From Blastomyces gilchristii SLH14081 (taxonomy: Eukaryota; Ascomycota; Eurotiomycetes; Onygenales; Ajellomycetaceae), in contig NW_003101680.1 of NCBI RefSeq assembly GCF_000003855.2, positions 1,312,976-1,376,975 on the forward strand: a stretch of DNA of 64,000 bases, read 5' to 3'. The notes beneath the pieces are model-generated. The model worked only from the letters and a program-made list of their open reading frames with translations. It was not told the DNA's origin and ran no database searches. A program made the translations under genes and the position numbers. Below are positions 1 to 9,603 of the stretch, piece after piece. Position 1 is the stretch's first letter. The number at the start of each line of letters is the position of its first letter.

Positions 1-815
1 GCTTGCACAAATAGATCAAAGCTCATCCCGTCCTTCTGCCCGGGTATGGGCGTCCCCTTGTTCCTCGCCCTATTCTCAAATATCGAAAATATCATCCCCA
101 CAAACGGCGGACTAAGCGTATACCCAAACGCGATCAGCGCCTTGCTAAACTCCGCCAGGCTAATCCGGCCGCTACGATCCTCATCGAAGCGCTCAAAGAG
201 CTCCCGCCAGGCGGCCAGGAACCGCCACAGGGCAACGAACTCGTCGAACCCTACGCTGCCAGACCCGTCCTTGTCGAACATACGGATCATCATTTTTACC
301 GTGTACGCGTCGAAGGAGGTATAGTCTGCATTTACTAGGGCGGACCCCAGTTCTGTTTCAGATAGGGCGCCTGAGTTGGACGCATTGGCGGCGCGGAAGA
401 GAGGGAAGAGTTCCTTGGGGTCGTCAGATTGTGGTAAGCCAGGCCCCGAAGGTTGAGGGCTTCGTGGCGGGCCGCATGTTGGGGTGGGCCGGTTCTGGGC
501 CGGGTGCGCAGGAGGAGGCCCAAAGCCGTAGTTTCGAGGGGGCGGGGAATAGAGACGACCGCTGGTACTGGAAATAGGGGCTCCTCTTCCACCATACTGT
601 CCTGCGGTAGCTTGTACTGCTCCAGGCGGAACGACTCCGGGACCGCCACCGCTGCCTGTACGTGCGTAGCTATGTTGCGTGGGTATTTGTGAATGGGGTT
701 CTGGTCTTTGGGTAGGGGAGATGCGGGTCTGCTGAGGTGGTGGGCCGTTTTTTGGCGGTGGCATAGGGGGGCGCTCTCGGTTTGGATCTGGTCGAGCGGA
801 CATTTCGCCTAGCAT
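1..815 (-). CDS. Penta-EF-hand calcium-binding protein (peflin/ALG-2-like), C-terminus cut by window edge
   Basis: The minus-strand frame gives a Pro/Gly/Gln-rich N-terminus of roughly 150 residues followed by EF-hands. Two loops are canonical: DKDGSGSVGFDEF and, after a short linker, DEDRSGRISLAEF. An earlier degenerate hand reads NASNSGALSETEL. This order (disordered proline-rich head, then a penta-EF-hand domain) is that of peflin and ALG-2, cytosolic calcium sensors that dimerise and bind membrane-trafficking partners. The frame runs off the left edge, so the last hands, which make the dimer interface, are missing. Two in-frame starts are possible, at 815 (MLGEMSAR) and 803 (MSAR). A leader intron at about 825-934 (GTACGT..TTAG) is likely and leaves a small upstream ORF overlapping the first AUG, so 803 may be the true start. 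The family call is firm; the start is not. Confidence 0.88.
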   Translation of the reverse strand, partial: MLGEMSARPDPNRERPPMPPPKNGPPPQQTRISPTQRPEPHSQIPTQHSYARTGSGGGPGVVPPGAVQATAGQYGGRGAPISSTSGRLYSPPPRNYGFGPPPAHPAQNRPTPTCGPPRSPQPSGPGLPQSDDPKELFPLFRAANASNSGALSETELGSALVNADYTSFDAYTVKMMIRMFDKDGSGSVGFDEFVALWRFLAAWRELFERFDEDRSGRISLAEFSKALIAFGYTLSPPFVGMIFSIFENRARNKGTPIPGQKDGMSFDLFVQ

Positions 816-2075
816 TTGTGCCACCTAAGAACAAAGAGAGGTGAGCTAACTGTTAATCCAACGGACAAAAGCCGTCACTGGCAAACGTGGGATTGGAGAA
901 CCTTTCCCTAGAGAGGAGCCATTTGTCAACGTACCTGCTCTGGCTCCGCATGTCTGCAGGCGGATAACTGCTAGTTAGTCTCCAGTCGCCATTCTAAGAT
1001 AGTGGAGAGGAGGAGGAAAGCTAGAGCACGTACGCGGGAAGTGCATCAGGGTTGTATGCGCCCTTGTATGCCATGGTGGGCGATGTGTGCTGCAGTCTAT
1101 GGTAGGCAGAGATCAGGGAGTTGGAGCGGGTGGTTTATAAAAAAAAAAAAAAATTACCAGCAGGGTGATGGTCGTGATACTAATAACAGAAGAGTACAGC
1201 CTGACAATGACGATATGATATGTATTGGGTTGGTGAATCGGTCAGACGAACTCCTAGTCTTGAGCTAGCCCAACCGCCAAGCCGGTTTGCTGATTCCGTG
1301 TTGAATAATAAAGCGCAACAATACGAAGCGGGCTGAAATCTCGTTGTTTTCAAAATGCCACGGGCTATTAATATATAGAATGGCTCCTGTTAGGAATCTA
1401 ATAAGGGGCCAGAGATCTGGATGGTGAGAGTCGCATTCATGGCGGGGAAACATCGCGATTGTGTCTGGAGTCTGGTTCGTACAGCGGAACAGGCGACCAA
1501 GCCCTTTTTACCTAAGCCTTTCAGCCCTAACTAAGCCCTAAATTGGCGGTGGCTGAGACTTCCATCTGCAATGCCAAGGATCCAGTCTTCCTCCTCTTCC
1601 TCTTTCCTAGGCCATACGATGTAAACAATTTGTTTGTACTGAGGTCGTTAGTTAAGTTAGTTACCCAGACAGCTGGCTAATCATATGTCATGGGGATGGG
1701 ATGGGGGAGGAGGGAGAGGAATTGGTTGGCTAACTACGGAGTAACTACTCCGTACGCAGTAACTATGGGATGGATAGTTAAATGATAGCGCTGGTCGTTG
1801 AAAAAACTGAGTGGAGCTAGTTAAAGAGTGCAAAACTTGCAAACATCCCGCGGCGCGATGCTGACAATTAACTAGTTAAGTTACGTTACGCAGTAACTAA
1901 TTGCAACCTCAGTTAACGTAGTTAAATGTATACGGAGCCATAGACACCCCCCTCCCCCCAGCATTTCAGTATTATAACCTCATCTTTATTCCATTTGTCT
2001 CCTCCTTATTATCTTCCTACAGGGAGTCCGCCCCGGGAGAAGGTATCGCCCAAACGAACAGAAACATCCTCCCCT
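816..2075. other. Divergent intergenic region between the PEF gene and the ChaC gene
   Basis: No coding frame is supported. The segment holds the likely leader intron and 5' leader of the PEF gene (about 816-960) and an A-run near 1139. A 300-bp tract (about 1640-1945) is dense in GTAACTA/TAGTTAC words and contains two TACGGAGTA-type 9-mers in inverted orientation (1735-1743 and 1746-1754). A pyrimidine-rich stretch before 2076 looks like the ChaC leader. Confidence 0.6.
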
Positions 2076-3701
2076 ATGCCACATTCTGAAATACCAGCCC
2101 CAAGCTCTTGGAAGAGCCATTTCCCGAACGGGGATTTATGGGTTTTCGGCTATGGGTTTGTAAAGATTTTTTTCTTTTGTATATATGCCGTCGGACTATT
2201 ATACCTAGATTGTGGTTTTATTTTATTTTATTTTTATTTTTTTTATTACTCCCTTTCGGCTACCTTTCGTCCAACCGCAGATTTTTTTGACCGCTATCTT
2301 TTAGGAGTCTAATCTGGAAGCCACCGCCACATTATGGTATGTTAAATATTCTTTTTATATACCGTGAAGATTCACAGAGGGATCTACACCACCGTTGGGG
2401 ACAAGAGTCTCTTTTTTTACAAAGCCTCATCTCATGGGTTATCAGATCCTTGATACCGATACTTCGACTGCGGGGAACATCCTCACCGTACACCGTACAC
2501 CCTAAACTATAAAAAATTGTATCTAGTAAAGCCTCTACTAACCGTTTACGTAGATCAAAGATTGCTCGGATACATAGAAGGCTATGTTCGACGGTTCTGG
2601 CAGGTATGTCTTTCGATTTATTTAGAAAATGGATGATCTACCTACGACGTGGTGTTATTTGAACTCTTCATGAGGTATATGTAGACGAGAGACGGGAAGC
2701 TGATATTCCTCTTTGGTGTTCTTTTTTTTACTATTTGAAGGCGAGGTATGGCTACATATTCACTTTTGTTTAACGGACCTGATGAGAAAGGCCTTCATAC
2801 CTGATACCCGGGGCTTTTTGCTCCTTTATATGACGCACTCGTGCCAAAGCTAGGGTGCCAATATCACTAACTTTCATATTTTTCATGAAAACAAACAGCG
2901 GAGACCACAGAGGAACCCCTGAATCACCCGGGCGGGTTGTCACTGTAATCGAACAATCATTCTGGGAAACACTATCAGACCCGGTTAGCACTTCTAAAGA
3001 ACGACCCATCATCCCCCTAACAAGCAAACCCCCACCATATATGACCGAACCCCCCTTTTTCTAACAATCAACAACAGCAACGTGATGTCCAATCAAACAA
3101 CTCCAAACCCTCTACCGTCTGGGGCGCAGCCTATCACATCCCGGCCTCCCACGCAGAGGAAGTCCACGCCTACCTAGACGATAGGGAAATAGACGGCTAC
3201 ACCGTCCACTTCACCCCTTTCCACCCAGCACCATCATCCACCACCACCACCACCACCACTAACAACAATAACACCACCATCACTTCACCAACCTCCCCCA
3301 TAACATGCATGGTCTACATCGGCCTGCCCACAAATGCCCAATTCCTCCGCAACCCCACAGACCGCGACCCGGCCAACGTCGCGCGTGTCATCAGCCAGAG
3401 CTGCGGGCAGAGCGGGGAGAATCGTGAGTATTTGTACCTGTTGGAGAAAGCGTTGGAAGGGCCTGAGTTTGCTGGCGGGCTGGACGGGAATGGGGATGGG
3501 GACGGGGTTGGAAGGGTTGTAGATAGCCATATTGCCGATTTGGCAAGGAGGGTGAGGGCTATTGAGGGGAGGGAGATTAGTGAGGCGGATCGGAGGAAGA
3601 GTGAGATTGTGCTGGAACATTTGCCGGGGCCGGAGATGCGGGAGGGAGAGAAGGTGGAGCGGATGGAGGAGTTTGAGGGTGGGGATGTGGGGGCGGAATA
3701 G
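2076..3701 (+). CDS. ChaC-family gamma-glutamylcyclotransferase (glutathione-specific type)
   Basis: ChaC enzymes cleave cytosolic glutathione to 5-oxoproline and Cys-Gly. Five exons can be traced. 2076-2155 ends in FGYG; 2305-2336 gives SLIWKPPPHY; 2554-2603 gives QRLLGYIEGYVRRFWQ; 2899-2983 gives DHRGTPESPGRVVT; 3078-3701 gives VWGAAYHIPASHAEEV, then VYIGLP, SGENREYLYLLEKAL and a C-terminal DSHIADLARRVRAIE. The GYGSLIWKP substrate-binding loop and the conserved EN of SGENREYL fit the family. A Thr/Asn-rich insert (about 3240-3290) and a Gly/Asp insert (about 3480-3510) enlarge the core. Exon junctions 1/2, 2/3 and 4/5 keep frame. Junction 3/4, with the obvious sites at 2604 and 2898, does not (two bases are lacking), so a microexon, unusual splicing or a sequence error is involved. 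Identity is firm; the model at that junction is not. Confidence 0.85.
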
Positions 3702-5301
3702 GGAGGAAATGGGTCGGGGTTTTGAGAGTTGTGGCCCATGTTTTATGGGGATAGAACTGAGTGCGGGTTTGGTTATAGAATTAGAGCTTCTAGATGTTCC
3801 GGAATTTTTTGTGTCGTGCGGTTCGCTGCGGTATGGTATGGTGAGGTGAAGTACTATAAGCAGTGGCAATGGGCGAATAGACCATGGCGCGAACAAACCT
3901 CTTGACCTTTCCCGTCCGCCCAATTTACCCGTGATCGTCTGAACATTTCTGTCATCTGCTCTGTCAAATCCCAAGTGGTGTATCGCTGGGAAGAGCTTCC
4001 CATACACCAATCTCTCATACGTTCCACTACATTATACTCACATCCATGAATATCGGTGGCCTGTGATACCATACCTGTAAACCTTATGCGCACAGTAGGA
4101 TGGGCATGGAAATATGTAAGCTTGAAAGGAAAGCGTGAAAAGGAAAAGAAAGGCAAGAGTAGTAAATGGACAAAGGAAAGGAGGTAGGAGGGAGCTTTTG
4201 CCAGTCCGTCGGTCCGCGAAGAAAAACATCATAGCTTTGCATAACTAGCATTTAAAAGGAAAAGGAGGAGGCTAGCTAGGATCCAATAGAGGACAAAATA
4301 GAACAGGGAAAGAAACAGGACCGGAAACAGGATAAAGTGTAGACACATCTCATTCCTTCGCTATTCAATTTTTCTTTTTTCTCCAGTTGATCAAATTTCG
4401 TCACTTTCGATTTCAGTTCCGTCTCTTAGACAAAAAAGGCAGGGGAGAAATTACGCAATAAACAAGGACAAAACGATACAAATTTAGCAACGTGGATGAA
4501 GCAGCAAGGAATTCATGCGTGTTCAGGGGTAGAATCAGTCAAGCAGGGATCAGAGTTAAACCGTAGAACGCGTTAGGTTGTGGTTAAGGTCAGAAATAGA
4601 GGAAACAGTGCTCTTAGAGACGGTTGGGCTAGAAAAAGAAAATAATAAGGGCAAGGGATTAGCTAGCTAGTCGTTGAGGAGCGGAGATAGTAGTAGAGTA
4701 GGGGATGAAACCTGATAAAACGCACGAGACAGCAATAGCGATACGGACAAAAGCAAAAAATGAATCAATTAAACCCTCAAAAATATGAAGTCCACCGCCA
4801 GGGACTGATAGTTGGCATTATGGTTCAGAAATATAACAAACCAGGAGCTGCAAAATGAGTCTGGAGGCTTTTTTTTTTAGATAGAAACTACAGCACAAGT
4901 GGGAATCGTTGGGATGCAATGTGGAAGGTCGAAGTCGTGTATCGCCGCGTAAAGGGTACAAGAAAATGGAAGGGGAAAAAAATCATTTCGATGCCAATTA
5001 CATGGTATAGAGCGGGATGAAAGAGCCTGAAGATATAATTAAAATAGATGAATAATGAATCGAGGGGTACATGTTCCATAATATCCCGATTTTCTTTTAA
5101 TCGTTCTGATCGTGGCTCGTTGATTGCTGTCTCATGTTCTCATAGTTCTTTGTATCGTCGACACCTTGGTGAAACTGATGTGCAGAGATCGGGGCTTCGT
5201 GAGAGGTACTTCGGGGTATAAAAGGGGTTTGACGTTAGCTTGGGAAAAATTGCTGTCTCCGACCGTGTGCGCTTAATCGTAATTATCTAGGCCCAAGCAC
5301 T
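3702..5301. other. Convergent intergenic region after ChaC and before the RRM gene stop
   Basis: Only short frames occur, several of them antisense shadows of ChaC. The DNA is purine-rich on the plus strand, with no recognisable protein. It most likely holds two 3' untranslated regions running toward each other. Confidence 0.5.
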
Positions 5302-6174
5302 TCACTGGCCCTGGCCGCCGCCATACGTATGTTGCTGGTGATTATCCCAACCTGTAGGGAGGCAAGTCAGTCAAGTGGATTGGGTCAGAAGGACCATGTA
5401 AACAGGAGTAATTTGTGAACTGATTCTAATCTAGGTGCTTAGCTTACCGCCTCCGCCAGCTTGGCGATCACCATATCCTCCACCTCCGCCTATATTGATT
5501 CGTGTTAGATATTTATCAAAAATATTGTACAAACCGCAGGCGAAAGGAGAGAACTATTTACCATAGCCGCTACCGCCGCGGTAGCCGCCTCCACCACCGC
5601 CGCCATCGAAGCGGTTGTACTGGCCACGCCCATGGAAGCCGTCATTGCGCTGGGTAGAACGGTCAGAGGCTTTGTCGACTCGGATGACACGGCCATCGAA
5701 CCTGGTCGGGTCAATCTCAACGATGTTCACCGGTAACGAATAAATTAAAACGCCGGGACTATATCCCCGACGTTTCCAGAATGGCTCCAACGTACTCCTG
5801 GTTGTTCATTGCGTTCATCGCGGTGTCCGCCTCAGTGTCACTAGCGAAGCGGACGAAACCGAATCCACGACTGCGGTTTGTGTCGCGGTCCTTGACAACA
5901 GTCTACAGCGAGTAATCAAAAATTAATGAGCGACTTGGACGACATTAATTACGCAAAGAAAGTAGGAAGAGAGATCTTGTCTCTTTAGGAATAAACTAAC
6001 CGCTTCCTCAATAGTACCATACTTCTCAAACCCTACGCGCAAGGTCTCGTCGGTTGTATGCCATGCAAGGCCACTGCATTGCCAGATGCTGTGTTAGTTA
6101 CATCTTCGCTAGTTTAACGAGAGCGAGAAAATATATATATATATATTAACGGACCCAACAAAAAGCTTCGACAT
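5302..6174 (-). CDS. Small glycine-rich RNA-binding protein (single RRM)
   Basis: Six exons join in frame: 6155-6174, 6001-6073, 5796-5902, 5562-5701, 5448-5489 and 5302-5351, giving 143 residues. The product starts [18 protein letters not shown] (RNP2 is KLFVGGL). RNP1 is RGFGFVRF, followed by a conserved [14 protein letters not shown] that closes the RRM. The tail is Gly-rich ([11 protein letters not shown]) and ends in a His/Gln/Gly segment. This is the class of the plant GRP and animal CIRBP/RBM3 proteins, which bind RNA in nucleus and cytosol and are often stress-induced; that role here is inferred. The first exon is only 20 nt and its donor (GTCCGT) is weak, but the join restores VGGLAW exactly. 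Intron 1 carries an AT microsatellite next to the start exon. Alternative splicing in the Gly-rich exons is plausible. Confidence 0.9.
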
Positions 6175-6340
6175 TCTGGCGTTTTAAAGCAAAAGCTAAA
6201 GCTGTGCTCGTGAAGAACCGAGTTTTCTGGGGTTATGGGGCTCTAAAGGGCGGCACAAAATGGTCAAGGTCAGCCAGTCGGTCTAATTCAAGACAAATAG
6301 AACAAAGGCGTCCAAAGTGACAATTTTAAGCGATGGTGGG

Positions 6341-6380
<40 letters not shown>

Positions 6381-6470
6381 AAAATCAAAAAGGAAAAGGA
6401 AAAGGAAAAGAAAAAGAAAAAGAAAAAGAAAAAGAAAAAGGAAAAGGAAAAGGAAAAGGAAAAAAAAGAG
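6341..6470. repeat. Poly(A) run followed by A/G simple repeat
   Basis: Thirty-seven consecutive A residues (6341-6377) run into imperfect AAAAG and GGAAAA units. It lies about 170 bp upstream of the start of the minus-strand RRM gene, so on the sense strand it is a poly-pyrimidine promoter tract. Such tracts exclude nucleosomes; that role here is inferred. Confidence 0.85.
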
Positions 6471-7004
6471 CAGGGATGAATAGCGCCCCCCGATGTCTTC
6501 GTTATTGGTAGGTAGGGTTACAGACGGGATTCATGGGTGAGGAGCTCACAACAGCAGAGGATAATGAAAATTACTTAAGTCAACGACTGCGGAGATTGAA
6601 GGAAATCAGACAACACAGTATAGCTATACGAAGAGTAGCGGCAAGAGCATGGTTGGTAGAGTAGAAGAGTAGACACACATTAAACAAGGACGATAGCAGG
6701 ATGGGCTACTCTACTACATTGGAGAAGAACGACAAAACGAAAAAGCAAAGAAAGATAGAGAGTTAAAGGAAATAGAGAATTCCAACGTTTTGGCTTGGAC
6801 TAAGAAGTCGATCAGATCACGACGGAGAGTCGAGACCGCGGTAGGAGGGAGATAGGATGGATGGGGGTGGTGGGGGACTGAGTGTGAAATAGAACGAGAT
6901 AAACGAGACAAGAAGGGTCTGCGAACTTCAGGGCTTGCTGCGAAGGCCCAAGGGGGGAAGAGATGAAGTGAAAGGACGACGGGAGGGAGGGGGAGGGTTT
7001 GATG

Positions 7005-7165
7005 AGGATGGAGGATGGAGGATGGAGGATGGAGGATGAAAAGAAGAAGAAGAAGAAGAAGAAGAGAAAGGATGGAGGGAGGGAGGAAGGAAGGGGAAGG
7101 AGGCTCAACCCGTCAAGTCAGCAACGAGGGAATGGAGGGAATGGAGGGGAAGGGAAGGGAAGTAA
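7005..7165. repeat. GGATGGA heptamer, GAA and GGGAAGGGAA simple repeats
   Basis: Four or more copies of a 7-bp GGATGGA unit are followed by a GAA trinucleotide run and GGGA/GGAA-rich DNA, all purine on the plus strand. The same heptamer recurs at about 45588-45615. Spurious long frames cross this tract on both strands and are not genes. Confidence 0.75.
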
Positions 7166-9603
7166 GTGGTGATGACACTGATGAGTCCAACAACAACTTC
7201 AACACTTCCAACTCACCCAAACCCGCTTCTGGCCACTTTCTCCCTGACGTACGTATTCGCATTATTATGAGAGATTATTATTATTATTATTATTATTGTG
7301 CCATTATGGTTAGTTATTATTCCTCCAGCCGCTAGTTGTCTGTGCGATGCGCACCAACACAAGCGAAAATCCAGTCTGAGCTCTCCTTAAACGTTCTTCC
7401 TTTCTCCGAGAGAACACGAGCAAAATCAATAATACACGCCCAGCAGCAGAGGAAGCACCGACTGTCCGTGCCATTCCAGAATTAAAAGACTCGCTGAGAT
7501 GCAGACCCATTATTATCTATCTGACCATCCAAGAGGGAGGCCAAAGCGAGTCAGCAGTTGGTGTCTCGAGCAGTATCTCGCCTCAGCTTTCTCTCCGGCA
7601 GCATAAGGCCAACCCCTGGAGGTTTGTACAGTACGTACTGTAGTTACTCCGTACATAGCTTGGACAGTCGAGGTTATAAAGGTGTCCATTCGCAGCACTG
7701 GCCACTACCAAGGCACTAAAATGGGGCTGCCTATGCATATTGTTGGGCCGGGCTTTCTGGTTCCCGTCGTTTCATCAGAAGCTGCATCATGTATTCAAGA
7801 GAAGCCTAGAAGCGGGGAGTTCAAAAAAAGTTAGCGTGATGCAAGACCAATTCCATCTATGGTCGAAGGCGTGCTCGCAACCAAGCAAGCTCGCGGAAAC
7901 CTCGAATTCTTGGACTCTGGTAGTACAAAGACCCCCGTTTGGCCAGGGACAGGGTCTGCAAGAAGAGGGGCAGCGTCGCCGTGTGGCCCCTCTTGATGGG
8001 TCAGAGAGGACAGCCAGACCCATGGGTTGGACACTTGCCGGCTCCACGGATTGACTGGACTGAGTTTACACAGTAACTAGTAGTTACTCCCCAAGAACCC
8101 GGTCACAAACTTGCCAGCTCCAACCAGTCATCGGCTACGCAGCGAAATAGGTCTAGGCGCGTGATTTCGCTGCAGGTTGCAGTTAGGCCTCAGCCATGCC
8201 ACGCCCCTCCTGTTGTCGTTTCAAGCAAATCGCCATTTTTCTCGCCCCTCCTCCTTGGAAGCAGAGACATCGACCATCATCATCATCGATAGAACCATAG
8301 CTTTTGTTCTAAAGGTCGAAGTTTTAGTTTTATTAATAATCGTCGGAACACACCTAAACGCACGCCGACTACTTTCTCCAAGAACAGGCAGGCTCCGATG
8401 GAAGGGGATCCGCCCACTTCACTACGTCCATTGATTTAAGAATTTTGCGCTGATTCGGGTGGTCTCAGTCACAAAAGCATTGGCTGCAGTTCCTCGCTTC
8501 CTTCAAGTCTGTTATTCGTCGTAGAATTTTCCTCTTGGGATGCTCCTTCGCACATGCAGCATGTAGTACATACATGTACCATTTCTTATTTGAGCCTAGG
8601 GTCTTGTCCTTATTCACCCGCAAGGTTGCGTTTTCACCCAATCCCAAAGCCGATTCCGGGCTCGTTCGTTTCGCATATCGGAGATGCAGCTTTTGAGCAG
8701 CTCAACTTTTCCTCCAAAGGGACTAGATCCCGGGACACTTTCAGCGCAGTTCCCACCCGAAAAAGCTCGAGAAACATAGTTGGTGGCGGTTAAGAATACC
8801 CGAAACCAGGATATCTGGATCTGAGCTGCACGATGATCTGGCCAATGGATGGAGTAAGGGATTTTAAAATATGCATGGGAGATTAACTTTTATCATCCAT
8901 ATGGACTGCGTCCCAATCTTCGCTTCGGTTTCCTAGGGGAAGAACGAAAAAATATTGTATCAGTACATGCAATATATACCTCGATATTGTCGCCGTTTCA
9001 ACAATGGCAACATTCCTTTTGATAGACTTGACCAACTTCCTCTCTTGGAAACCCACTTTGCAATGCCTGTGACGCTTGATAGGGGGTTTGGAGATACAAT
9101 TACCGCAGAGTGTCCTATGTTGACGTCGACCCTTCAGCTCCCCAGTTGCAATGAGATGGGTTATTTGTTGTTGGAGCGTCTATCTCTTCCACCTTTTAAG
9201 CTATGGGGGTTTCTCGAGACACCCCCAGTTTTGTTTGCTACCCGTTTGGTTGACTCTTGGTGAAACTAAGGACGAGAAAATAACCCAGAATGTCGTCCAG
9301 ATGAAAGGAAACAGAGGGTGAAGATGGTGCCTTCCATCTCACTGGCGTCTGGCAGGCTCGTAGGCATATTGCACCATGGCACTTACGACGGAGGGGCGCA
9401 CTTGCCATCTTACGACTTGAGGAAGGTGCGGTTGGACTACGCAAAACATGCTCTTGGTGTCCAGACAAATAAGAAGAACTATTCTATTTACCTCTACGAA
9501 GCATCTTCTCTTCTACCTTTCTTTTTGTGACGCTGCTCTCCTCTTCGTCTCAGACCCGAGCCAGCCCTATTCCGGTCTATTCCATGCGCCCATTTGTGGG
9601 AAG

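Larger units (their letters stand above)
6175..9603. other. Long non-coding region with purine-rich low complexity
   Basis: No supported gene in about 3.4 kb. The first kilobase, upstream of the RRM gene, contains a 37-A run (6341-6377), imperfect AAAAG/GGAAAA repeats to about 6465, GGATGGA heptamers near 7010-7040, a GAA run near 7043 and a TTA run near 7275. One TACTCCGTA word lies at 7645-7653. The rest (7.5-9.6 kb) is ordinary mixed sequence with only short overlapping frames. Its last part should be the promoter and leader of the PIP-box gene. Confidence 0.55.

Noticed and set aside
3285..4010. 241-codon minus-strand frame
   Set aside because: It is the antisense shadow of the last ChaC exon; composition (Pro/Leu/Ser-rich, no motif) follows from the real plus-strand gene.
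6317..6511. Lysine-rich 64-codon frame
   Set aside because: Translation of the poly(A)/AAAAG simple repeat; not a gene.
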